Below, piece after piece: positions 1 through 7,122 of a DNA stretch of 64,000 nucleotides. Location of the stretch: assembly GCA_937899905.1 (NCBI GenBank), contig CALCCF010000032.1, positions 26,493 to 90,492 on the forward strand. The letters run 5' to 3'. Source of the stretch: an uncultured Phycisphaeraceae bacterium (lineage in GTDB: Bacteria > Planctomycetota > Phycisphaerae > Phycisphaerales > UBA1924). Position 1 is the stretch's first letter. Each line of letters starts with the position of its first letter. Position numbers and translations under genes: made by a program. The notes under the pieces are model-generated. The model ran no database searches. It was not told the origin of the DNA and saw only the letters and a program-made list of their open reading frames with translations.

Positions 1-155
1 TGGGAAGGACCCCGAGGGGGTGTGCCAGACGCACTTTGGCCGTTTCCTGGCTTGCGTGCAGCACGGTGGAGCGGGCGTGAGTCTCCACCGGAGTTCTGTT
101 GGCGATCGTGGGATCGAGAGAACAAAGAAGACTTGGGATCAAGGGAGAGTTAGAT

Positions 156-860
156 ATGCGTACCGTCCTTACCGCAGCCGCCATGCTGGCCACAGCCGGC
201 ATCGCCGCCGCCGACACCGTCGACCTCCGGTACTTCGGGCCCGGAGCCGGCGCGTCGTTTGATGTCGTTGCCAACGGCAACTCGACCAACGTGTTCGCCG
301 GACAGCTGAACTTCCTGGCCGACAACGGCACGGGTGCCGGCTCTCTGCTCAATGGCACGCTGATGACCTACTGCATCGACGTGCTCGAGCCCGTCGGTGG
401 CGGCCGGAACACCTACAACCTCGACGCCCTCGAGGACTCGCCCGTGACGGCGGGCAGCGTCTCCCCAGCCATGGGTGTGGACAAGGCCGAGGCTATCGCC
501 CGCATGTACACCTTCGCGGCTGGCTCGCAGTTCGGTAGCGACAGCGACGTTGCCGCTGCCTTCCAGCTGGCCGTCTGGGAAGTCATCGCCGACTTCGGTG
601 GCGACGATCCGATGAGCCTGACGACCGGCGACTTCCGCGTGACCAGCACCGTGAACAGCGGCACCCAGACGTTCCTGACCAGCCTGCTCGACGCGGCCGG
701 CGACGGCAGCATCAGCATCTTCCAGGGCCTGGGCGCGCTCACCAACGAGGGCCTGCAGGACCAGATCTTCGAGGTAGTCATCCCGCTGCCCGGTGCGGCT
801 GGCATGGCCGCCGTTGGGCTCGCCGGTGTGGGCCTCGTTGCCCGCCGCCGCCGCAGCTAA
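156..860 (+). CDS. Secreted surface protein with possible Cys-Gln thioester domain and VPLP-type C-terminal sorting signal (copy 1)
   Basis: A 234-residue exported protein. The start at 156 follows a GGGAGAG ribosome site and gives a clean signal peptide ending AIAAADT-like near residue 20; an upstream in-frame ATG at 99 would spoil it. The only cysteine is C73 in TYCID; Q137 sits in AAFQLAVW. Gram-positive thioester domains (TED/TQXA adhesins) form a bond between a Cys in a Y-C motif and a Gln in such a Q-x-A-x-W motif, so an internal thioester is inferred. The tail has QDQIFEVVIPLP, a hydrophobic helix and RRRRS, a PEP-CTERM-like sorting signal. It is the first of three paralogs and has its own terminator. 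Confidence 0.85.
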   Translation: MRTVLTAAAMLATAGIAAADTVDLRYFGPGAGASFDVVANGNSTNVFAGQLNFLADNGTGAGSLLNGTLMTYCIDVLEPVGGGRNTYNLDALEDSPVTAGSVSPAMGVDKAEAIARMYTFAAGSQFGSDSDVAAAFQLAVWEVIADFGGDDPMSLTTGDFRVTSTVNSGTQTFLTSLLDAAGDGSISIFQGLGALTNEGLQDQIFEVVIPLPGAAGMAAVGLAGVGLVARRRRS

Positions 861-910
861 CCAGGCTCCCCACGGCCTTTCGGGGCCGACCGTCTCTCGA
901 TCAACACCGA

Positions 911-941
911 GGCGCCCGTTCCACGAGACGGGTGCCTTTTT
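911..941 (+). terminator. Rho-independent terminator of surface protein copy 1
   Basis: GGCGCCCGT pairs with ACGGGTGCC (one G-U pair) around a short loop, followed by TTTTT. It lies 51 bases after the stop of copy 1, so the three paralogs are not one transcript. Confidence 0.8.
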
Positions 942-1398
942 CATGCGCTCGGCGGTCTTCCATGGCACGCGGCGCTGCCGACCGCAAAGTGCACCACCGA
1001 ATCGACTTCCAGCAATCCGACTACGCCAGACTGTGAGACGTGGCCGTGCTCGATGCGGATCTGAAGCTTGCCTATTCCCACAAAAATCAAAAAATTTGCG
1101 TAATTTGCGACGTGCGCTGTTTCCCTGTCGTTGTACGGCACGTATCAGTTACCCCTAGGAGAGCGCGGCCATCGAGATCCGCTTCACACGTCGCGGTCCC
1201 GCGATGCGCCGCCGTTGAGAGAAGGAAGAGACAGAGGTTCATCCCGAGCACGTGGCGGCCCGCCTTGCATCGCGCAGGCAGTGGGCCCCATAACCGATCT
1301 TCGGATGCTCGGACACTCAATTCACTTCCGCAGGGAAGCGAGCTGTGGCGGCTCGGTGCCGTCCTGTCGCTTTCGATCGCATGAGTTAGGAGATGGAG
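942..1398 (+). promoter_or_regulatory. Intergenic leader region before surface protein copy 2
   Basis: With the terminator this is a 538-base gap without a convincing gene. An AT-rich patch near 1077-1112 (A runs, two TTTGCG repeats) is the likely promoter zone. The remaining roughly 280 bases to the start would be a long untranslated leader. I see no clear riboswitch. Confidence 0.35.
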
Positions 1399-2100
1399 AT
1401 GCGGAACACGATCATGGCCTTGGCGATCGCAGCCGGGGCGTCCACCGCGCTCGCCGATAGCGTGCAGCTGGACTACCGCGGCCTGCACGGCCGCTCGTTC
1501 ACCGTGCAAGGGCATGGTGGGACCAACGCCGGATTCATGAAGTGGGATGTCCTGGACGCGTCGCTCTCGGGCGGCAAGTTCACCAACGGCCAGCGCATCC
1601 GCACCTTCTGCATCGATCTGAGCACAACGCTCGACGATCCGGATTGGTACGAGATCAAGGGCCTCAAGGACACGGTCAACCCGCTCGACCCGGGAATGAC
1701 CGACGAAGAAGCCGACGCCCTGGCCCGCATGTTCACCTATGCGGTGGCCAACGACCTGAACTTCACGTCAGGCGGTAGCGGTCGCGACAACGCCGCAACG
1801 TTCCAGATGGCGATCTGGGAGATCCTCGCGGACTTCGGCACCGACGGCTCCAGCCTGAGCACCACCACCGGCTCGTTCGCGGTCACCGGCGGCTTCTCCG
1901 GCGACGCCACGCTGCTGAACGACCTGTTCAACGCCGCCCAGTTTGGCAGCATCAACACCAACATCGAGCTGCACGGGCTCGACTCGGTGGCCGGCCAGGA
2001 CCAGGTCTACTTCGTCGTGGTCCCCCTGCCGTCGTCGGCGGGCCTCGCCGCCGCGGGCCTCCTGGGCCTCGCCGCCATTCGCCGCCGCCGCCACCGCTAA
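1399..2100 (+). CDS. Secreted surface protein with possible Cys-Gln thioester domain and VPLP-type sorting signal (copy 2)
   Basis: A 233-residue exported paralog of its two neighbours. The ATG at 1399 is preferred over 1393 because TTAGGAG ends 6 bases before it, whereas it would touch the 1393 codon. The signal peptide ends near A19-D20. The single cysteine is C71 (TFCIDL) and the matching glutamine Q136 (ATFQMAIWEIL). The end reads GQDQVYFVVVPLP, a hydrophobic helix, then RRRRHR, the sorting tail. The thioester is inferred from motif spacing and the lone cysteine. This is the most diverged of the three copies. It is flanked by terminators, so it is probably transcribed alone. Confidence 0.85.
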   Translation: MRNTIMALAIAAGASTALADSVQLDYRGLHGRSFTVQGHGGTNAGFMKWDVLDASLSGGKFTNGQRIRTFCIDLSTTLDDPDWYEIKGLKDTVNPLDPGMTDEEADALARMFTYAVANDLNFTSGGSGRDNAATFQMAIWEILADFGTDGSSLSTTTGSFAVTGGFSGDATLLNDLFNAAQFGSINTNIELHGLDSVAGQDQVYFVVVPLPSSAGLAAAGLLGLAAIRRRRHR

Positions 2101-2146
2101 AACGCGCTGTGATCGGCCAATAACGACCTCCCTTCTTCTCTTTCTT

Positions 2147-2169
2147 GCCGCCTCGTGGGCGGCTTTTTT
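2147..2169 (+). terminator. Rho-independent terminator of surface protein copy 2
   Basis: GCCGCC, a short loop, then GGCGGC and six T residues, 47 bases after the stop codon. Confidence 0.88.
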
Positions 2170-2262
2170 CGTTGGACGCGTGGCTATCGGCGGCTTGCAT
2201 CAGGAGCCTGGTCCGGATACCAGAGAATCGTCATAAACCCCTGGTAAATGTGCGTTTACGTC

Positions 2263-2290
2263 TCGACACAACCGCCGTCCGTGGTATCCT
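2263..2290 (+). promoter_or_regulatory. Candidate sigma-70-type promoter of surface protein copy 3
   Basis: TCGACA at 2263-2268 and TATCCT at 2285-2290 with 16 bases between. It would leave a leader of about 130 bases before the ATG at 2427. A short inverted repeat GTAAA/TTTAC (about 2243-2258) lies just upstream and could be an operator. Confidence 0.4.
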
Positions 2291-2426
2291 TCACGCGGTG
2301 AGGCCGCCACGCGGAGTGGGACACGGGGAGAGTCCCCCTTCGCTCTGGCCGAGCCGGCATGGGCCCCAAGACGCCACGACGGCGAAAAGGGTCCCGGTCC
2401 AACTGAAGACCGAGAGGGAGAACGCC

Positions 2427-3125
2427 ATGAAGGCCAAAGTCATCGCTACAGCCGCCGTGCTCGCAACCGCCGCCGCCGCCACCGCCGACAGCGTGGAGAT
2501 GCGGTTCATCGACTCCGGCCCGAGCCGGGTCCTCACGGTCGAGGTCGACGGCGAGCAGTCCCGCTTGCGTGTCGGCCAGCTGAACCACGAGATCCTGTCG
2601 CGCTCCGGCCCGACCGCCCCGCGCGTTGGCCTGCTCACGACCTACTGCGTCGACGTGACCGAGTGGGTGACCCGCCAGAGCGAGACCTACCACGTCAGCG
2701 ACCTGACCGACGCGCCGGTCGTTGCGGGTAGCGATGGCATGAGCCAAGAGGCCGCCGACGCCATCGGACGCCTCTACGCCCACGCCGACGGCCGCCAATT
2801 CGAGAGCGACCGCAACTTCTCGGCCGCCTTCCAGCTCGCCATCTGGGAAGTCGTTGCCGACTTTGATGGCTCGACCGACGGCCTCGATGTCGACGACGGC
2901 GAGTTCCGCGCGTGGGGCCTGAACAGCGGCACCCGCAACCACCTGGTCTCGCTGCTGGACGTTGCCGGCGACGACTCGCTCCGCGTCAACCGCAGGCTCC
3001 GGGCCCTGACCAACGACGGCGCCCAAGACCAGATCTTCGAGGTCGTCATCCCGCTGCCCACCACGGGCGCCATGGCCGCCGTCGGCCTCGCGGGCGCAGG
3101 CCTTATGGCCCGCCGGCGTCGATAA
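2427..3125 (+). CDS. Secreted surface protein with possible Cys-Gln thioester domain and IPLP-type sorting signal (copy 3)
   Basis: A 232-residue exported paralog closest to copy 1. The start follows GAGGGAGAACGCC, a good ribosome site, and opens a signal peptide cut near residue 20. The single cysteine is C74 (TTYCVDV) and the glutamine Q136 (AAFQLAIWEVV). The region AQDQIFEVVIPLP, a glycine/alanine helix and a final RRRR are the PEP-CTERM-like export tail. Conservation is highest around the Cys and Gln motifs and the C-terminus; the loop segments differ strongly, as expected for surface proteins under variation. Confidence 0.85.
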   Translation: MKAKVIATAAVLATAAAATADSVEMRFIDSGPSRVLTVEVDGEQSRLRVGQLNHEILSRSGPTAPRVGLLTTYCVDVTEWVTRQSETYHVSDLTDAPVVAGSDGMSQEAADAIGRLYAHADGRQFESDRNFSAAFQLAIWEVVADFDGSTDGLDVDDGEFRAWGLNSGTRNHLVSLLDVAGDDSLRVNRRLRALTNDGAQDQIFEVVIPLPTTGAMAAVGLAGAGLMARRRR

Positions 3126-3198
3126 GCACCGACCACCACGCCGACACCGTCGGCTCCATCTCCCGCGGCCAGGACCCCGTTCCACCGCGTTGCACCAC

Positions 3199-3226
3199 CG
3201 CCCGCCGACCTCGGCGGGCGTGTTTT
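3199..3226 (+). terminator. Rho-independent terminator of surface protein copy 3
   Basis: CCCGCCGA and TCGGCGGG flank a 2-base loop, followed by CGTGTTTT. It lies about 75 bases after the stop. Confidence 0.75.
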
Positions 3227-3270
3227 GTCGGTCGGCGACCTACCGTTCGGTGGTGGAAACCTACACGACC

Positions 3271-3564
3271 ATGTACACGCTGGGCGGCGGATCGGCGAAG
3301 CCGCCCAGCCTGATGGATCGGATCCGCGCCGGGCTCATGCTGGCCGTGCTGATCGTCGTTGGGGCGGTCATCCTCGCGGGCATCCTGGCCGTCAGCATCG
3401 TGCTCGTGCCGTTCGTGCTCGTTGGTGCGGCCATCGGCTGGTTCATCATCCGCCGCCGCATTCGCCAGGCCATCCGCGCGATGGAAGATCCGGGCACCGC
3501 TACCACAGGCCGCGAGAACGTCCGAGTGCGCCGAACACCGAACGCCGCTGGCCCCTTCGCCTAA
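3271..3564 (+). CDS. Small membrane protein of unknown function
   Basis: A 97-residue protein with two adjacent hydrophobic segments (about residues 17-40 and 42-58) rich in Val, Ile, Gly and Ala, followed by a strongly basic stretch (IIRRRIRQAIR) that should stay in the cytoplasm. I do not recognise the family. The ATG at 3271 has only a weak GGTGG site upstream, so the start is uncertain. Its TAA overlaps the TAG of the convergent aminotransferase gene by 3 bases. Confidence 0.55.
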   Translation: MYTLGGGSAKPPSLMDRIRAGLMLAVLIVVGAVILAGILAVSIVLVPFVLVGAAIGWFIIRRRIRQAIRAMEDPGTATTGRENVRVRRTPNAAGPFA

Positions 3565-4499
3565 TCGCCGTCGATCTCGAGCATCCGGGCGCGCACGCGC
3601 AGGGTGACCTGGCCCACAAGCCCATCGGCGATCGGCTTGCCCTCCACGCGCGACATCGGCAGCACGCCGAAGCTCGCGTTCGTGCAGAACACCTCGTCGG
3701 CGTCGAGCACGTCATCGATCGTGAGCCACTGCTTGCGCACCGAAAGGCCCATGCTCGCGGCCTGCTCGAGCACAGCCGCCCGCGTCACGCCCGGCAGCAC
3801 CGGGCTGGGCATGACCCCGCCGGATCCCCCGATCGCGCTCTCTTCGCCGCGCGCAATCGGCGTCAGCACGGCGTCATCCTTCACCACGAAGACGTTGCTC
3901 ACGCTGCCACCGCACACGTGGTTGGTCACCGTGAACAGCAGCGCCTCGGTGCCGCCCTTACCGAGCGCATTCTGCAATTCTCGCAATCGCCACCAGTAGT
4001 CGAGCGTCTTGTGGCCCGACGTCGGATCGAACGGGTTGGCCTTCGCGTCGCCGATCACGAGCACCCCGCCCTGCTCATAGAGCGCCTGGGGATATTCGGT
4101 CGCCTGCTGCGCGAGGATCGCCACCGTCGGCGTCTGCGCGCCGGCACCAACACGCTCTGCCTCACGCCGCACGAGGTTCAGGTCGCCACCGGTCACCGTC
4201 AGCCGCACGCGCGCCGCGTCATAGGGCGCGTCATCGAGGTGGGCCTGCGCCGTGTGCTCCACGGCCTCGGCCAGCGGGCCCGCCTTGAGTGACGACGCGA
4301 GCCCGAGCTCTTTGGCTGAGTGCACCAACCGCCCGACGTGCTCCTCGACGCGCATGACGCGGACGCCGGCCTCCGTGCGCCGCGCGGTCATCGTCTCGAA
4401 CAAGCCGACCCCGTGCATGAAGCCGGCGTCCGAGAGGGACACGCTCGCGCTCGGGTCATCGTCTCGAAGCAGCCTGCCGTTGAGGAACACCGTCGCCAT
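3561..4499 (-). CDS. Class IV PLP-dependent aminotransferase (IlvE/PabC/D-amino-acid transaminase type)
   Basis: A 312-residue fold-type IV enzyme. The N-terminus (VFLNGRLL, then DAGFMHGVGLFETM at 24-37) and the PLP lysine K164 in SGHKTLDYW fit branched-chain or D-amino-acid transaminases and aminodeoxychorismate lyase. The C-terminal VFCTNASFGVLPM motif also fits. Substrate cannot be read. Odd: the usual E-G-x-x-S-N-x-F motif reads GGSVSNVF, so the glutamate that contacts the PLP ring nitrogen is G197. The start overlaps the end of the upstream protease gene by 44 bases, so the two are translationally coupled. Confidence 0.85.
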   Translation of the reverse strand: MATVFLNGRLLRDDDPSASVSLSDAGFMHGVGLFETMTARRTEAGVRVMRVEEHVGRLVHSAKELGLASSLKAGPLAEAVEHTAQAHLDDAPYDAARVRLTVTGGDLNLVRREAERVGAGAQTPTVAILAQQATEYPQALYEQGGVLVIGDAKANPFDPTSGHKTLDYWWRLRELQNALGKGGTEALLFTVTNHVCGGSVSNVFVVKDDAVLTPIARGEESAIGGSGGVMPSPVLPGVTRAAVLEQAASMGLSVRKQWLTIDDVLDADEVFCTNASFGVLPMSRVEGKPIADGLVGQVTLRVRARMLEIDGD

Positions 4500-5361
4500 C
4501 GCCGGTCAGCGTAGGTTGGCTAGCCGCAGGACTCGGGCCCCACACCAGCATCCGGCCTTCACCGCCTGTGGGCGTCCACCGGTCGAGCGCCCCCTCGGCC
4601 GCCAGGAACGCCTGGGGCGGGATCGCATGCGTCACGATCGCGCGCCCTCGACGCCAGAGCCCGCGATACTCCACGCGACCGAGCACGATGGCGGCCACAC
4701 CCGGCCGGCCGGCCTCGTTGTACGCGACCACCGGGCCGCCAGACGCACCGGCCAACGCCGACCAGCCGCGCACCATGCGGAAGTAGCGGATCGGATTCTC
4801 TGGACTCTCGCTGACGAACCAGCCGCTGCTCGGCCGCTCGCTGCGCACCACCACCAGGCTGCGCTTTGAGAGGGCCCCACGCACCTCGGAGGGCCGATCA
4901 CCATCTACGGTCGGAAAGCCAACGAGCATCGCGTGATGCAAGTCATCGGCCGATACCAGCGGCGCCGGCTTTGCACCCAGCCCCCGCGCCATCGCCGGCA
5001 AGCGGATGAGCGCCCAATCGCCCGGTTCGACGGGAGCACCGCCGCCCACGATCACCAGCTCGATCGGCAGCACCATCGCAACGGGTTCGTCCTTGTGATT
5101 GGCCCACACCCAGGCGTGCGTCGCGTCCTCGGGCACAACATGGGCCGCCGTCAGGATCCATCGATCGGACACGAACACGCCCGATCCACTCCCTCGGATG
5201 TCGCCCCCGAAGAGGTCGATACTCACCGGCGTGCAGCCGAATGCGGCTTCCGCGTTTGCTGGCCACGCCTCGCGGCTGGCGGTCTCCTCGAGCCCGGTGA
5301 TCGTGCAGCCGCTCACGAGCAGCAGCGCGCACACCAACCATAACGAGGTAACGCGTCTCAC
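4456..5361 (-). CDS. Lipoprotein trypsin-like serine protease
   Basis: A 301-residue S1-type protease starting at a GTG that overlaps the upstream TGA (GTGA). This start gives a lipoprotein signal with lipobox LVSGC (C19). The catalytic triad is visible: H74 in LTAAHVV, D115 in GDWALIRL and S207 in GASGGPV. It should be membrane-anchored outside the cytoplasmic membrane. No PDZ domain is present, so it is not a DegP/HtrA chaperone-protease. It lies between a SpoIIE-type phosphatase and an aminotransferase in one operon. The last 44 bases are shared with the aminotransferase start. Confidence 0.85.
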   Translation of the reverse strand: MRRVTSLWLVCALLLVSGCTITGLEETASREAWPANAEAAFGCTPVSIDLFGGDIRGSGSGVFVSDRWILTAAHVVPEDATHAWVWANHKDEPVAMVLPIELVIVGGGAPVEPGDWALIRLPAMARGLGAKPAPLVSADDLHHAMLVGFPTVDGDRPSEVRGALSKRSLVVVRSERPSSGWFVSESPENPIRYFRMVRGWSALAGASGGPVVAYNEAGRPGVAAIVLGRVEYRGLWRRGRAIVTHAIPPQAFLAAEGALDRWTPTGGEGRMLVWGPSPAASQPTLTGDGDGVPQRQAASRR

Positions 5362-7103
5362 GGCCGCACCCTCAGCACCACGATCGTCTGGTCGTCCGGC
5401 AGCTTCGCTAGCCCCGCAAACCGTCGCACGCCCCACACCACTTCCTTGACCAATTGCGGCGCCGAGATGCCAGCGTTCGCACGCACCGAGTCGTACACGC
5501 TCCGCACGAGCCGCGCACGCCCGTACCGCTGATCGCCGAAGTCACGGGCGTCGGTCATGCCGTCGGTGAACATCGCGAGCGTATCACCCACGTTCAGCGT
5601 GAGCTTCTGCTCGCCAAACGACTGACCAGGGAGCACACCGGCGAGCATGCCGTCGCTGCGCAGCGCTCTGGCGTCGGCACCCTCGATCTCGCTGCCCTCT
5701 GGCACGGGCTCGCTCCCTTCAATCTGCCGTAGCAGCAGCGGGGGGTCGTGGCCGGCGCTCGCGTAGACAAGCTCGAGGTTCTGCGGATCGACCACGCCGT
5801 ACCACAGCGTGACGAACTCGTTGGGCATGGAGTCTCGGCACAGGTCGTCGTTGACCGCCGAAAGCACGTCTGAAGGCGACACACCGCGCGACACGTGTGC
5901 GAGCAGGCTCGCGCGCACGTGGCTCATGAGCAACGCCGCCGCAACGCCCTTGCCGACGACGTCACCGATCACGATGCCCACACGCCGCTGGCCCTCGGGT
6001 CGGCTCGTCTGGTCGAGCTCGATGAAGTCGAAGAAGTCACCGGCGAGCTCCAGGCTCGGCTCCCAGCTCGCCGAAAGGTCCAGCCGCTCGCTCTTGGGCG
6101 CGCTCTTGGGCAGCATGCGTCGTTGCACGTCACCCGCGAGCGCGAGCTGCCGTTGCAGCAAGCGTTCCCGGCGCTGCATCCGCAGCAAACGGGCCTGGCC
6201 GATCGCGACCGAGGCATGTTGCGCGATCGTGCGCAGCACGCGCCGCTCGGCAGACGTGAATTCGCGCACCTGTCGGCCGTACAGACGGATGACGCCCAGC
6301 GGCTTGCCGTTGAAGACCATGCCCGCGTTAAGCGCACTCGCCAGCCCCTCGGCCTTGGCCCGGTCCTTGAGCTGCACGCGTGGGTCGCGCTGCAGGTCGG
6401 CGATTGCCACGATGTCGCCAGCGAGCGCGAGCTTGTCAAACTCTCGACCAGAGGACAACGGCAGCGGGTTGGCGAGCCACTCATCGCTGAGATTCCGGCT
6501 CACGCGGTGCTCCACGTCTCGCTCCTGCGCCGCGAGCCCAGAACCCGCGTCACCGTCGCCGAAGAGCACGAGCGATCCCGCCCGCAAACCGAGCAACTCG
6601 ATTGCGCTGTCCAGCGCGATGCCGAGCACCTCGTCCTCGCTCTGCGCCGCCGCAAGCAGGGCGCTCAATCGCTGCGTCGCGCTCAGCTCGCGCAAGCGGG
6701 CCCTCAACTCCAGCTCGCGCTCGCACACTTGGTCGGCCACATCGACGATCAGCGCGATGGCTTGCTCGATCTCGCCGGCGAGTGGGCCCTCGGTCGCCGG
6801 GCTCTTGCCCACGTGCACCCAGCCGATGACGCGATCGGCCGCGCGCATCGGCACGGTGAAGGCGCGCTCTGCCGCCAGCTCCGCCGCGTTCGGCCCTGGG
6901 TCGGCAAGCCGCCAGGTCACAGTGGGATCGTCGGTCGCCAGGATCTCGCGTCCCTGCGCGTCGAGCAGGCGGACGGGCGCATCGAGCAGGTCGGCAAGGG
7001 TCGCGCACAGGTGCACGAACCCGCCATCGCTCAGGAAATCGGTGATCGACTGCCCAGGTTCGTCCTTGGCGCGTGCCGGTCGTGTCGTCATGCCGTCCGC
7101 CAT
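5358..7103 (-). CDS. GAF and SpoIIE/PP2C-type serine phosphatase (RsbU-like)
   Basis: A 581-residue signalling phosphatase. An N-terminal sensory segment (about 20-125) carries a ligand-binding-like pattern and is followed by a GAF domain (about 140-300). The SpoIIE-type PP2C domain runs from about 320 to the end, with metal-binding aspartates in LAGDFFDF, GDVVGKG, TDGMTD and PDDQTIVV. Such proteins dephosphorylate anti-anti-sigma factors in partner-switching systems. No STAS or anti-sigma partner is next to it, so its substrate is unknown. The ribosome site AAGGAG overlaps the stop of the upstream gene, 20 bases away. Confidence 0.88.
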   Translation of the reverse strand: MADGMTTRPARAKDEPGQSITDFLSDGGFVHLCATLADLLDAPVRLLDAQGREILATDDPTVTWRLADPGPNAAELAAERAFTVPMRAADRVIGWVHVGKSPATEGPLAGEIEQAIALIVDVADQVCERELELRARLRELSATQRLSALLAAAQSEDEVLGIALDSAIELLGLRAGSLVLFGDGDAGSGLAAQERDVEHRVSRNLSDEWLANPLPLSSGREFDKLALAGDIVAIADLQRDPRVQLKDRAKAEGLASALNAGMVFNGKPLGVIRLYGRQVREFTSAERRVLRTIAQHASVAIGQARLLRMQRRERLLQRQLALAGDVQRRMLPKSAPKSERLDLSASWEPSLELAGDFFDFIELDQTSRPEGQRRVGIVIGDVVGKGVAAALLMSHVRASLLAHVSRGVSPSDVLSAVNDDLCRDSMPNEFVTLWYGVVDPQNLELVYASAGHDPPLLLRQIEGSEPVPEGSEIEGADARALRSDGMLAGVLPGQSFGEQKLTLNVGDTLAMFTDGMTDARDFGDQRYGRARLVRSVYDSVRANAGISAPQLVKEVVWGVRRFAGLAKLPDDQTIVVLRVRP

Positions 7104-7122
7104 CGCACCCCGTCCGGGCTCC

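Noticed and set aside
99..155. Upstream extension of surface protein copy 1
   Set aside because: The basic stretch from 99 would bury the signal peptide; the ribosome site fits 156.
941..1141. Short minus-strand frame between surface proteins 1 and 2
   Set aside because: No ribosome site and no motif; it overlaps a terminator and an AT-rich patch.
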